NCBI GenBank assembly: GCA_964035575.1
Contig: OZ037856.1
Span: forward strand, 1,178,001-1,242,000
Reading direction: 5' to 3'
DNA: 64,000 bases
DNA from: Rhynchopus sp. YZ270_cl-10
Taxonomy: Eukaryota; Euglenozoa; Diplonemea; Diplonemida; Diplonemidae
Below, in pieces: positions 33,529 through 43,478 of the stretch (position 1 is its first letter; the number at the start of each line of letters is the position of its first letter). The notes beneath the pieces were generated by a model. The model saw only the letters and a list, made by a program, of their open reading frames with translations, was not told the DNA's origin and searched no databases. The translations under genes were made by a program, and so were the position numbers.

Positions 33529-34685
33529 CTGGGGGGGGGGGGCTAATACAAGAGGTACCTCTTCTATTAGGCGTAAGAATTTACGCCTAAAAAAATTTTT
33601 TTTAGGTGGAAGTCAGGGCGTTCGCTATCGCCATCGTTTTTTCCTGATCGTGGCGAAATGCCAAAAAACCCGAAATTTTTGCTTTTTTACTAGTGCTTAA
33701 AATAGGTCAAAAAAAATTTTCCCGCCGGAGAGAAGCTAGTTCGTGGGGGTGAATCCCCGGTACTGAGTGGTCGAAAAAAAATTGCGATTTGCGCGTGATC
33801 CCTTCCCCAGCACTAAAACCAGCAAAACGATGGAGAATTTCATCAATCCCCCCCTCACTGAGGGTCTCTTTGTGCTGTTTAATCAAACAGATGTACAAGA
33901 GAGAGGCATCTGTCATATGAGACTTCATCCTTAGTTTGATTATTTTCAATCAACTAAAACGTCTCTCTGCCGTTGAAGGTAGAGTTGACACGAGTAGTGA
34001 CACCTTCTATAACAGGGGGTACGGGACACCTTCAGCAGACTGCAGGATTGAGGAGCGAGCGGGAGTGCTGGGGAAACTTACTTTCACGGCAGGCGGGTTT
34101 GCGGATGATTTTGAGTACAGTGGACACCCCCTCTGCGACCCCCCCTCCGGGGGGGTCGACAGGTTGGGGGGGAGAAATCTCTCTCTCATTTTTTTTTTCC
34201 CCCCTTTTTTTTTTTATTTATTTATTTATTTATACAGGGTTTCGCCCCGGTGGGGCGAAGCCCTGGGGCGAAATAAAATGTCATTTTTTCAGGAAAAGAT
34301 TTTTTTAACGAAAAAAAATATTTTTCGCCCCGGGGCGAACGCCCTGGTGGAAGTCTAATACAAGAGGTACCTCTTGTATTAGCTTTTTTTTTCTGGATTT
34401 TTGCTAATTTTTTCCCCGGATTTTTACTCTCGCCAACCAGTAACACGGGAAAATTTTCAACTTTTTGATCGTACCTGGCCGCAATTGAAAGATTTTGAGC
34501 AAACCTTTCATTTGACACCATCGATTTATTTTTTTGAAAAAAAGTGATCAAGTCAAATAAAGGAAAGAATAAAGTACCTCTTGTATTAGCCGGTAAAAAA
34601 TCGCGAAAATCCCGATTTCAAAGTACCTCTTGTATTAGGCATACCTCTTGTATTAGCAGTACCTCTTGTATTAGCCCCCCCCCAG
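33529..34685. mobile_element. TA-flanked element with CTGGGGG ends, inserted in 28S-derived DNA
   Basis: The ends are CTGGGGG(n)CTAATACAAGAGGTAC and its inverse, with 12 and 9 G/C in the run; TA is duplicated (33527-33528 and 34686-34687). The unit GTACCTCTTGTATTAG recurs at least six times, including the palindrome CTAATACAAGAGGTAC fused to its inverse (34355-34382). Without the nested hAT element it is about 416 bp and carries no coding region: a MITE-like element, mobilised by an unknown transposase, TA target. Confidence 0.85.
33614..34346 (-). mobile_element. hAT element remnant nested in the TA-flanked element
   Basis: The ends CAGGGCGTTCGC and GCGAACGCCCTG are perfect 12-bp inverted repeats; GTGGAAGT is duplicated (33606-33613, 34347-34354). 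On the minus strand the hAT C-terminal dimerisation motif is plain: STLPSTAERRFS, an in-frame TGA where Gln is usual, then LKIIKLRMKSHMTDASLLYI. Another stop lies a few codons upstream and the rest of the transposase is missing, so the copy is inactive. A 31-bp palindrome, CAGGGTTTCGCCCC...GGGGCGAAGCCCTG, sits at 34235-34265. Confidence 0.88.
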
Positions 34686-34779
34686 TAATTAAACCACAGC
34701 ATGTCGCTTCATCATAGCGGTGGCGAGTGGCATGTGACTTCTGCCCAGTGCCCTGAATGTCAACGCTGAGAGATCAGGT

Positions 34780-34839
<60 letters not shown>

Positions 34840-34866
34840 TTCTAATTAAAGACGCGCATGAATGGG
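34686..34866 (+). rRNA. 28S (LSU) rRNA fragment, right piece
   Basis: From TAATTAAACCACAGCATG through TTCTGCCCAGTGCCCTGAAT, AAGCGCGGGTAAACGGCGGG, AGTAACTATGACTCTCTTAA and GGTAGCCAAATGCC to GACGCGCATGAATGG: this is the near-universal domain IV region of LSU rRNA. Similarity stops at about 34866. The usual GTCATC...GTGAC stem is here GTCTT...AAGAC, changed on both sides, so it derives from a functional rRNA of a divergent lineage rather than from random decay. Only about 200 nt of the gene are present, so it is a relic, not a working gene. It contains the R2 retrotransposon / I-PpoI target core CTCTCTTAAGGTAGC. Confidence 0.93.
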
Positions 34867-36654
34867 TCCCAACGGGCACAATCTTCTTTTTCAATTGAAT
34901 TCCCCCCCCTTTTTTTTGTGGATTTATCACAATGCTTGCACTACAACTTCACACCTTACGGTGACTCAAAGAGGTTAGTTATCATGAATACTCTCTCTCT
35001 CTCTCTCTCCCACTCTTTTTTTTGAAATACTTTTTTATCTTTTTTTTATGCAATCTTGCTCTCTTCTTTGGAAGAAAGAATACGGGCAACACACGAAACT
35101 AAAGAGTGCATACACCAACCACGTACAACACGGTACAACGCTATTTAGGCCTGCTCCCCCAGGTGCAGGCTTAATTACTGTGCAACCGTAACGTATTTTC
35201 TGGGATTTACAAAAAAAATAAAAAAAAAATACCCGACAGATGTACAGGCCACCCGCCCGCCCCCATAATAATGACTCCTCCCCGCATATTCCCAAAGAAA
35301 TAAACAAAATAATGAAAGAAAAATGGCCACCGTTAGATAGCGGTTGATACACAAAAGAGCGGTACGCTTCTAAAACTGGTGGTTTTGACGCATATGAAAA
35401 GGAACGCTTCTAAACGGGTCGGTTCCTCCAGACTGCTTATTTTGGTTGGTATGGGCGATGGTGTCCCCATTCCATGACAGGTGTGCGCATCAGGAATGTG
35501 GAACACCTTTTTTTTTAGTCACGATATTCATGTGCTGTGACCACCTGATTTAGGTTGCAAAATGCCCAACACCGCTAATGACTCGAAGAAGGAGGAAAGT
35601 TTCCCAGTTTAAAAAAAGTACAGTGGAGCTTACAGAGGTGGCTACTAAGCTATTCCAACAAATTTTCAACAAAAAAAAAAAAAAAAAAAAAAAAACAGGG
35701 GGAAAAAAAATGGGTGTGGTTGTCTCAGGTTGTGACGAACATATTATTTACTTTTTCCTGAAGGGAAAAAAAAAGCAAATGTAGATGAAGATCACATATA
35801 GACAGGGAGATATGGTACCGTTCTTTATCCATATTTCGAGAAAAGGGAGGTGGGGGGGGGGGGGGGGGTTGAGGGGGGATTTTGTTTGTTTTTTTTCTTT
35901 TGTTTTCGAGAACCCATCTTCTTTTTTGTATTTGGTTTTATTCCCTCCCTCCAAAAAATTCAAGACCAGTCAGTTAACACACACACACCTCAGCATTTCT
36001 TACTTATTTTCATTTTTTTTTTATATATTTTTTTGCCCCAATATCAGGTATCCCTCTCTTCAGGATTTTTAAAACAAAGCAATACATTCGAATGAACAAA
36101 AAAAAGACGAAAAAAACAACAAAATAGGCGTCTCTCAAAACAGTTTGCGCGCGCCCGACAATCTACCTGTGGTAGGTACCAGTTTTAAAAAAAAAAAACG
36201 AAAAAAAAAGAAAAAAGAAAAAAGAAAGCTACAAAAAAACCAAATTACTGATTCATCCCCCTTTTTGTTCTCTCGCTCTCTCTTCTTCTCTAACTTCTGT
36301 TATAGTTGCCAAGCCCTGGGTAAAGGTACGCGGCGTTTAAGTGTTCTCTGAGAGTAGATATCACAGAAAAACCAGGACCTGCGTCCACCGATTGATGAGG
36401 CGTGCACTTTTCGACTTCTTTTTTTTGTGCTCTAACGTCAAATACTTTCTTTAAGTGGACTACAGTTGGACGTAATATTGGCGACCAAAAAAGTCGTCAA
36501 TTGCAAGAAAAACCCCCAAAATCCGCTAATTTTTATGGTAGTCAAGTCACTTGTCCAATCCAAACGGTACTTCTACTTCAGGATGTGCCCTATCTGCTTC
36601 TCCATTTTGATACGCACAACATAGAACACCCCCTCCTCCCACCCCAATCTCACA
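34867..36654. other. Spacer before the gene-rich right half
   Basis: CT microsatellite at about 34988-35008; a TGGAGCTTACAGAGGTGGCT-type repeat with an A-run at 35622-35695; a G-run at about 35849-35868. The last 75 nt before 36655 follow an acceptor CTACTTCAG (ends 36581). No other gene seen. Confidence 0.5.
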
Positions 36655-37254
36655 ATGCTCCGCCGATGTTTAGGAAAACAGTTCGATCGGCTCCAGGACG
36701 GCATCAAATCGAGTTACACAGCGAGCAGCAGTTCACACACAGTCCGCACCGGGACTGTCACCCGGAGCGAGGTGCACCCTGCTGCAAATTTCTTTTTATG
36801 GGCCTTCCGCCAGAAGCAGTACAGCCTTCTTGCACCCGACCGCCGCCTTGTGGTGGTATACCTGGGTGATGCAGACAGGGGCAGTACCAAGCAGTCGGTG
36901 CATACTTCCCCTTCGTTCTCTTATGTAACGCACAGAAACCATTTCTATTGCCTTCGACAGCAGACAATGTGCACTGCCATCACCCCATGGCTCTCCTTTG
37001 CCCATCACTGCACTGTCAACCCTGAAGGCGCACTGTGCACCGAAACATCCCATCTCATCCTCAGTCTGTTCGGACAACAATTGACCCTCCCAATCCGATA
37101 CCTCCCAGGGGTGCACACAATACGCACAGAGAGCTCCGCTGTTAAAAACGGACAGAACGTGGTGCACATCGACACCCTCTCCACCCACCCAATGTTAGGA
37201 ACGGTACTCGACATACGATGCGAATTTAGCGTGAAACAGGGTCGAATGGGGTGA
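36655..37254 (+). CDS. Hypothetical protein, 199 aa
   Basis: Open + frame with the GC-rich codon choice of the neighbouring genes and balanced composition, so a real gene is likely. ATG 36655 is in context TCACAATG, 73 nt after acceptor CTACTTCAG. No signal peptide, membrane span or repeat. Blocks such as FFLWAFRQKQYSLL, RRLVVVYLGDADRG, NHFYCLRQQTMCTAI, HLILSLFGQQLTLPIRYL and PMLGTVLDIRCEF alternate strands and loops like a beta-rich domain; I recognise no family. GTGAGC at the stop codon could be read as a donor, but it does not fit the GTATGT/C donors used here. Splicing from it to the CAG at 37350 would also put the next gene out of frame. I therefore keep it as a separate gene ending at TGA 37252-37254. 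Confidence 0.6.
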   Translation: MLRRCLGKQFDRLQDGIKSSYTASSSSHTVRTGTVTRSEVHPAANFFLWAFRQKQYSLLAPDRRLVVVYLGDADRGSTKQSVHTSPSFSYVTHRNHFYCLRQQTMCTAITPWLSFAHHCTVNPEGALCTETSHLILSLFGQQLTLPIRYLPGVHTIRTESSAVKNGQNVVHIDTLSTHPMLGTVLDIRCEFSVKQGRMG

Positions 37255-37367
37255 GCCCCTTTCCACCCTCCCCCCCCTACCTTCACTCTCTTACAAACAA
37301 AGCCCTTTTTTTTCCCCCTTCACCTGAATGCAACTCCCCCATCACTACAGACATAACCACCCCAAAA

Positions 37368-40300
37368 ATGGAGGCACAGTCGGACCTACCAGACATCAAT
37401 GGTGGTGGCTGTGTAGGTGCGGGCGTGCCACCCGCCGAAGCGGTTCTGCCAAACCCATCCGCACCACCTCCTGTTCACCCTATCACCAATGCACCCCAGG
37501 CACGCCAAGGGGTTATGACAAATAGCTATACTGTTGCAGAGATGAATGCGATTGCCCAGATCCGTCCAGCCCCGCCACATGCCTCAAAAGTCATTAGCGG
37601 ACGCACCCCTAAAGCACCGATTCGTACGAACGTTTTGCTTCCCACCTCGGGAATAAAACGGATGAACAAACCTATCAAACGCGCTGAACCCGAACGCAAA
37701 ACCACACCTTGCAAGGCTTCAACCAGACACATCGAAAAAATCGACGACATCCCTTCTCCAATGACTGCACAGGTTTTGATTGAAGAAGAGACACACACCT
37801 CTGACACCATCCACCCTCTCGCCTTAGTAGTCAATGCGAGCAACAACCCTACAGTAGACGACGAGCTGGCAGCTATCGAAAGGGAGAATATAAAATCACG
37901 CTCCCTCTTTACCTCACTACTCACCACAAACGGGTCGAATGGGGTACGGAGCAACCTAGATGCACCTTCAGGATTCACCTCTTCGGTAGTTCTCTCAGAA
38001 GTGCTTCTACGTCGAGCCGAAGTAGCTTCATACGGGTCACCTTCTCCCAACCCACTGCGTACCGCTATCGCCTGCTACACCTTAGATAGAATCACCCAAG
38101 ATCTGGCTCCAACGTACCGTACCGTATTCGGCCTCATCACAAAGGAACTGTATTCCGCTGTCTTCGCAAATTATGGGCAAGGATTAGCCTCCTTCAGCGA
38201 TACCCCCGCAGCTCCTGGGGTCGCGTTAAAATGTGGTTCGCATTGTGAGGATGTGGTGGCTGCAACAGAACCGGAGGTGGCTGGGGAGGAGGCAGCATTG
38301 GCGAATAAATATTTGGGAAATGTATTGGTCTTCGAAAGCGAACGGCGGCTGCAGCTAGAGCTGAAGAAGATGAAGAAATTATGCGCCTTTTTTGCGGCGT
38401 CGATTTCAAAGAATCAGATGGTGTTGAAAAGGAGCGTGAATGTATGGGTGGTTCCGCAGATGCGGTATTGCTTTAAGATTTGGAGACATTGGGTTAAAAC
38501 ACAGCGACGTGACGTATGGATGCGCAAACGACGACGTCTGCGTCTTGACAGTAGTGAATCCCGCCACAACCTCCGCTTCTCCTTCCTCATGTGGCAGTTC
38601 TGCACCGCTGCAGGCAAAATCCGCATCCTCAGCGAGCGCGAAGCGTCCCTCACATACCAAATCGAAAACTCCTCGAACCAATTCACCCTCCAATGCTTCA
38701 AGGCGGAACGGTACCTCGTCACGATTGACGAGCTGCGGGAGTCGCTCGAACGTCTGACCCACAACCTCGCCAAGGAGAAGAAAAAGAACTACGACGCGGC
38801 TGCACTCATCAACGTAGAACACACCAACAGGATGCACCAAATCGAGCTCCAAGCGAAGGGCCTTGCTGGCCACTTCTGCGACACCCTTTCCATCGCAGAA
38901 CGCTTCTGCAACACCATCCACGCCAACCACACAGCAGACCACAGAATAGACCCAGACACTCTCCTCAAACTCCTCCCCGAAGACAAAGACAAAGAAAAAC
39001 CCAAAGAACCAGAAGACGACAAAGCAAAAGAAGAGATTCCAACAGAAGACAACAAAAACCCTGAAGATTCTCCTAAAAACCCGCAAAAACCAAAGAGAAA
39101 GCCAAAAAAGCAGGTAGACCGAACTCTTTGTATGTCCCCTGCAGAGAAAGTGCTGTTACGTTGGGCAGATTATGTGGTAGGAAGAACGGGGCTGTTGTCT
39201 GGGGAGGGCGGGAAGAAGCACCATGCACAGCACAGTGCCGACCTTCCTGTGTACAATATTGTCACCAACTTTGGGTCTGATTGGAGCAATGGGCAGTGTT
39301 TTATCATTCTCATCAACAGTGTTTACCCTGCGCTGGGCTGCCTCTCAGCTCTCCAAGACACAACCAAAAACCGCCACCACCGGGTCATCGCATGCCTCGT
39401 TAGTATGGGGGTGTCAACCATCCCGACGCTCACGCAGCTGCAGGGGGGTGTGTCTGACATTGTGTTTGTTTTGATCGGTGAAATATTTGACTTTTATGTT
39501 GCGCGGAAAGGAGGTGATCTGGCGCAACCTATGAAGCCTGCAGAACACGAAGAGCCAGTAGTCGCAGTCGCCCCTACCCCATCTGTGCCACAGGAGGAGA
39601 GGAAAGAAGGATGGACGCAGCTTGGTGGAACGTTGCCAGAGGTGAGCCTGAATGAGATAGGTGGCTATGTATCGTCGGTCGGTGCAAAGCTGGTGTTGGT
39701 GAAGGAGGAGATAAAGGTGGCAGAAGCCAAGGCAGCGAAGTGGGAGAAACTGCAGGGGTTAGTCAAGGCAGAGTCAATAGGTCTCAAGGCTGCAAGGGCA
39801 AATGGCCGCCCCGTGGTGCTTGTTGATATGCGTGAATTAGAAAAATTCGCAAAACTTCCAAAATCGCGTCTAAAAGACCTATCCGTTTCGTACACAGTAA
39901 CGCAACAGATGGTTTTGCTCCCAGATGCAACACCGATTCCATTTGAGAAGATGGTGGAGGAGTGTTTGTTACTCCTTAAAAGCAATTTTCAGGATATTCA
40001 GAGGGTGTTTAGTTACTATTCGAATGGAGAGATTGAAGACAAACTCGAAAAACCGGACGACAAGAAGGCAAAACCTGAGAAATCCGAACCCCCTAGTGGC
40101 GCGTCTATATCGATGCCCCGCTTCTGGCGCTTTGTTGCAGACGTACAGTGCGTGGACCGGCATTGCACTAATAGTATTGTCTCCCGCATCTTTGGTAAGG
40201 TAAACCAGACAGAAGGCAGTCTTGCCTCTGCGAATGATATGGACGCATCGGAGAACCCCGACACAGAGTTGATCCCGATTGAGTTTTCAGAATGTTTAAT

Positions 40301-40853
40301 TCGGATTGCAGATGCGAAGATTCAATATGAGGCACATCTTCATTCAAAGTTTGAGGCATTTTTACAGAAATATGTTCTCCCTTATGCAGCAAAGGATCAA
40401 GCGGAGGACCGATTTAAAGCGCAGATCTTTGAAAAGAATGTGCAAAGCGTGATTCAGAAGCATAGCAAGGATTTGTATCGGATCTTCAGAGAGTATACAG
40501 AGAAGAGCGAGGCGGAGACGCCAGCGAGTGAGACGCCACCGCGGGGTATGGTGATCACGGTGGCGGGGTTTTGTGCGATGTTGGACGGTGTGGGGTTGTT
40601 GTCAGGCGCGTTGACGCGTGAGGCGGTGTTGTCCATCTTCAAAGGCACGCAGTCGCAGCTTGCATCCTCCATGTCAGATGACGACGACAAAGAAGTCTTC
40701 GCCTTCCACCAAGTCCTCGAAGTGTTCATCGCCTGTGCCGTGTACAAATACCCCTGCCCCTACACCCTCCTCGAAAAAAAGCTGGACACCTTCCTGACCA
40801 CGGACCTTATTGCGCCGTTTAAGCCCAAGCTTAAATCGGGTACTGTCAAATGA
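37368..40853 (+). CDS. Calponin-homology and coiled-coil protein, likely flagellar/cytoskeletal (1161 aa)
   Basis: ATG 37368 (context CCCCAAAAATGG) lies 17 nt after acceptor CACTACAG; a GTG-initiated extension to 37251 is rejected. Residues 1-200 are Pro/Thr-rich and disordered. 325-540 is helical, with a basic patch (KTQRRDVWMRKRRRLRL) and a coiled coil (TIDELRESLERLTHNLAKEK). A Lys/Glu/Pro linker (about 538-580) leads to a calponin-homology-type domain at about 588-715: EKVLLRWADYVV, VTNFGSDWSNGQCFIILINS and a final helix ending IFDFYVARK. The C-terminal half has repeated helical pairs resembling degenerate EF-hands (DIQRVFSYYS, MPRFWRFVADV, VAGFCAMLDGVGLLSG). CH domains bind actin or, singly in flagellar proteins, microtubules. 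Function is inferred only from domains. Confidence 0.82.
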   Translation: MEAQSDLPDINGGGCVGAGVPPAEAVLPNPSAPPPVHPITNAPQARQGVMTNSYTVAEMNAIAQIRPAPPHASKVISGRTPKAPIRTNVLLPTSGIKRMNKPIKRAEPERKTTPCKASTRHIEKIDDIPSPMTAQVLIEEETHTSDTIHPLALVVNASNNPTVDDELAAIERENIKSRSLFTSLLTTNGSNGVRSNLDAPSGFTSSVVLSEVLLRRAEVASYGSPSPNPLRTAIACYTLDRITQDLAPTYRTVFGLITKELYSAVFANYGQGLASFSDTPAAPGVALKCGSHCEDVVAATEPEVAGEEAALANKYLGNVLVFESERRLQLELKKMKKLCAFFAASISKNQMVLKRSVNVWVVPQMRYCFKIWRHWVKTQRRDVWMRKRRRLRLDSSESRHNLRFSFLMWQFCTAAGKIRILSEREASLTYQIENSSNQFTLQCFKAERYLVTIDELRESLERLTHNLAKEKKKNYDAAALINVEHTNRMHQIELQAKGLAGHFCDTLSIAERFCNTIHANHTADHRIDPDTLLKLLPEDKDKEKPKEPEDDKAKEEIPTEDNKNPEDSPKNPQKPKRKPKKQVDRTLCMSPAEKVLLRWADYVVGRTGLLSGEGGKKHHAQHSADLPVYNIVTNFGSDWSNGQCFIILINSVYPALGCLSALQDTTKNRHHRVIACLVSMGVSTIPTLTQLQGGVSDIVFVLIGEIFDFYVARKGGDLAQPMKPAEHEEPVVAVAPTPSVPQEERKEGWTQLGGTLPEVSLNEIGGYVSSVGAKLVLVKEEIKVAEAKAAKWEKLQGLVKAESIGLKAARANGRPVVLVDMRELEKFAKLPKSRLKDLSVSYTVTQQMVLLPDATPIPFEKMVEECLLLLKSNFQDIQRVFSYYSNGEIEDKLEKPDDKKAKPEKSEPPSGASISMPRFWRFVADVQCVDRHCTNSIVSRIFGKVNQTEGSLASANDMDASENPDTELIPIEFSECLIRIADAKIQYEAHLHSKFEAFLQKYVLPYAAKDQAEDRFKAQIFEKNVQSVIQKHSKDLYRIFREYTEKSEAETPASETPPRGMVITVAGFCAMLDGVGLLSGALTREAVLSIFKGTQSQLASSMSDDDDKEVFAFHQVLEVFIACAVYKYPCPYTLLEKKLDTFLTTDLIAPFKPKLKSGTVK

Positions 40854-41532
40854 GGAGTGGGAGAAAAGGGGGGAGGGAGGGAGAGAGAGAGTGTGTGTGC
40901 CGACGTTTGACAACGGAGAAAGATAGAGTCCTCCCGGTGTCCCGGTGAGGCGTTTTTTTGAATTTTTTTGTTCTCTTCCAGATGGAAACCAAAACCACGA
41001 AATAGATGTAGGACAGCAGTAGTTATCCGGTACCAAGGTACGCTGTTTAGTGGTATTTCAAGGTTTTTGTTTGAAATGTGGCCCTGTCTTCAAGTATTCT
41101 TATTTTTTGCTTCCGCAATGAGTAAGAAGAAACGGGGTTTCTGTTGAGTAGATTTACAACAAAAAAAAAAAAAGATGTTCTGCCTCCCTTGAAGTATCTT
41201 CTACCCCAACCCAGAATGTGTTGTGATTATTTCATTAGAAGTTCACACCCTGTCTTATCTCTACAGCAGTCCACCAGGAGGTCATCTCCACAGATGAAGG
41301 TGCGTGGCTAACTTCTTCCATTCATAGGATTCACATTATCGGGAGGAAAAAATCACCATCGATACAGGGAAAAGGGGGTAGCGTCCCATTACACAAAAAG
41401 ACCCCCTCCTTGAGGCGGTTTGGGAAAAGGGGGGAGGGAGGTAGGTGGGTGGGGTAGGAAAATCATTTGATTTTATCCTCTTTTTTGTTTGCCGGCTTTC
41501 TGAGCCGTAGAAGAGATCGTAAGGTACACAAT
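40854..41532. other. Intergenic region before the EI24-like gene
   Basis: Contains a decayed 'GGTACGCTGTTTAGTGGTATTTCAA' type repeat (about 41003-41066) and purine/pyrimidine runs. The acceptor-like CTGAGCCGTAG ends at 41510, 22 nt before the next ATG. Confidence 0.5.
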
Positions 41533-43478
41533 ATGAGTGATCGGGGTGACAACGCAAGCGGGCGAAATGAAGGAGACGTACACACGGCACGTTCCCAACC
41601 TTCAAGGAGATCTCAAGAAGAATTATTTTCTGAGGTATGCCATACATCCCAAAAAGATGGGAACGTTTTTTTGTCGATCCTTACACCTCTCCATTCAATT
41701 TATTGAAAGCATCAGAATGCCTTCGGCCTGTATAAAATGTTCGACCTTTTCAGGATTTTTATGGAAATTCAACCCTTTTCACGGTCCATAATTTGTACGA
41801 ATACGGTAACAAAAAACCCCCCTTCATCACAGTGGGGCATTCTCGTTTTTGGTCTGCTTGACTCGATCAACATTGGGTTCTTCTTGAAGTGTATTATGGG
41901 GCGCAAAAAAATTCGCAAGGTATGTCGTCACCCCGAAGTCTTCCTTCCATTTGAGACTCTGTTTCAGATCTTTCCTTTTCCTTTATACTATACTGTTTAG
42001 GGCTTAGTTATTTTTTTTCTTGGTACGCGTCCGGGACCCCCCTCAAATTTTGAGCGCGCGCGCGCAAAAAAAAATAAAATACCAAAAAAAAATAACTTGT
42101 TTTGGCTGCAAAATCAATGTTGTGCCCAAAAAAAAAATTTCGAAAAAAAAAATATTCGGAAAAAAAAATTGTTGAAATTTTCCAACTTTTTTTTTTATAC
42201 TTTTCTATGCACACCACACCGGCATATTTTTTTTTATTTTTTATTTTTTATTTTTGGATTTCCAAAAATTTGAGCGCGCGCGGACGCGTACCAAAAAAAA
42301 AAATAACTAAGCCCTTAGTCTGGGGAAGAAAAAGCTTGCCGAAGCGGTAGAAAAACCGCCCCCATTCTCTCACCCTACAGATCCCTTTCGCCCCAACCCT
42401 TTGTGTGATCTCGATTACGAACTGCATTTTATTTTACGTTTTAACTGGGTACATTTAGTGCACCCTATTATACCTTCTGTTCAGTAGAATAGTTAGTACA
42501 TGAAACAACGTTTTACCCACTCTTGCATAGGCACATTCATCTTACAAGCTTCTTTTATACACTACAAAACTGTTGTATTACTGACTACTTATTGTCTATG
42601 CTAACAGCACCTCTATGGTCTGTCGCTAAATTATAATCAAAACAAAAAGGAAATTATACCCACTTCCACAGACCTTTGGTTGGTGTTGCTGCCTGAACCT
42701 TTTCGTTGCGGGGGGTTCCATTCTGATCACCCAATGGACCTCTCAGCTGCTGCATCTGTACTTCAGCTATTCGGACCCAGACCACAACCCCGAGGACAAA
42801 TCTGCACAGTACTTTCTGATGACCCTCACACACGACGTACTCTGGAAGTTCCCTCTCTTCTTCATAGCCTATCCCCTGAACTCTGTCTGGCTGTGCGAAA
42901 TCTTCGAAGAAACCTATAAGGAGCGATACAACATTGCGGACAACGGCGAAACCACGAATGTGTACCAGACATTTCTCCGCAAGATTGCGGACCTCATTTT
43001 GCAGACCCTGTTGCTTCTGGTGGTGATGCTGCAGATTGGTGTTGTTAAGGCTGCGGGAAAGTACTTATTGTATCTGGCGACTTTGCCGTTTGGTTTTGGA
43101 GCGCTTGGGTGGATGATAGGGGAGGTGCTGGGGATACCGTTGGGGTTGGTCTATGACTCGTGGTTGTATTCGTTTTATGCATTTACCTCGCGTCTCGACC
43201 AATCGCGGAATGTGACGTTAAAGAAGAAGATCCGATACTTCCACGCCCACTGGATGTATTTCCTCGGATTTGGTCTCCCCCCATCAATTCTGCTCTGGTG
43301 GCTTGCGGAATACGATGTCTTCCTCTCGTCCGTCATGTACTTCGTTCTCCTCCCAGTGCACGCAATGCTCAGCGTCCCAGCACAACCCGAAAAACAGCAG
43401 ACCTTCGCACCCCTCCCCTTCTTTCACTACGCTGGTGCAACGTTGACAGCGATTCTCCCCTCTTTGGTGAATCGATAA
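41533..43478 (+). CDS. EI24-like ER membrane protein (two exons, 302 aa)
   Basis: Exon 2, 42672-43478, is certain. It opens after TTCCACAG with TFGWCCLNLFVAGGSILIT and continues through VLWKFPLFFIAYPLNSVWLC, several hydrophobic spans and IRYFHAHWMYFLGFGLPPS. This is the order of the EI24 family (etoposide-induced 2.4, autophagy/ER membrane), including the hallmark 'W-x-Y-F-x-G-F-G-x-P' block. About six membrane segments. Exon 1, 41533-41634, is a prediction: ATG in context, 34 codons rich in Ser/Arg/Glu (SDRGDNASGRNEG), ending GAG before GTATGC, phase 0, and exon 2 also starts in phase 0. Family members also have a short polar N-terminus before the CC motif. The intron (41635-42671) is 1037 nt, by far the longest here, and holds a MITE and a dispersed repeat. 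Stop TAA at 43476-43478. Confidence 0.72.
42000..42314. mobile_element. Tourist-like MITE (TTA target duplication)
   Basis: GGGCTTAGTTATTTTTTTTC plus TTGGTACGCGTCC on the left is inverted on the right (GGACGCGTACCAA ... AATAACTAAGCCC); TTA flanks both ends (41997-41999, 42315-42317). 315 bp, AT-rich middle, GCGCGCGCGC runs inside both arms. Three-base TTA duplications and GGG-starting ends fit PIF/Harbinger-derived MITEs. It lies in the proposed first intron of the EI24-like gene. Confidence 0.85.
42446..42507 (+). repeat. Dispersed 62-bp repeat, copy 3
   Basis: GGGTACATTTAGTGCACCCT ... GTAGAATAGTTAGTACATG then AAAC; in the proposed EI24-like intron, + orientation. Confidence 0.8.

Noticed and set aside
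6488-36654. LTR retrotransposons, Polintons or other virus-like elements
   Set aside because: I saw no long direct terminal repeats and no reverse transcriptase, integrase, protease, capsid or polymerase motifs in any frame.
37251-37350. An intron joining the 199-aa frame to the CH-domain gene
   Set aside because: GTGAGC is not the donor type used here and the resulting phase does not enter the CH reading frame; CAG at 37350 fits better as a leader acceptor.
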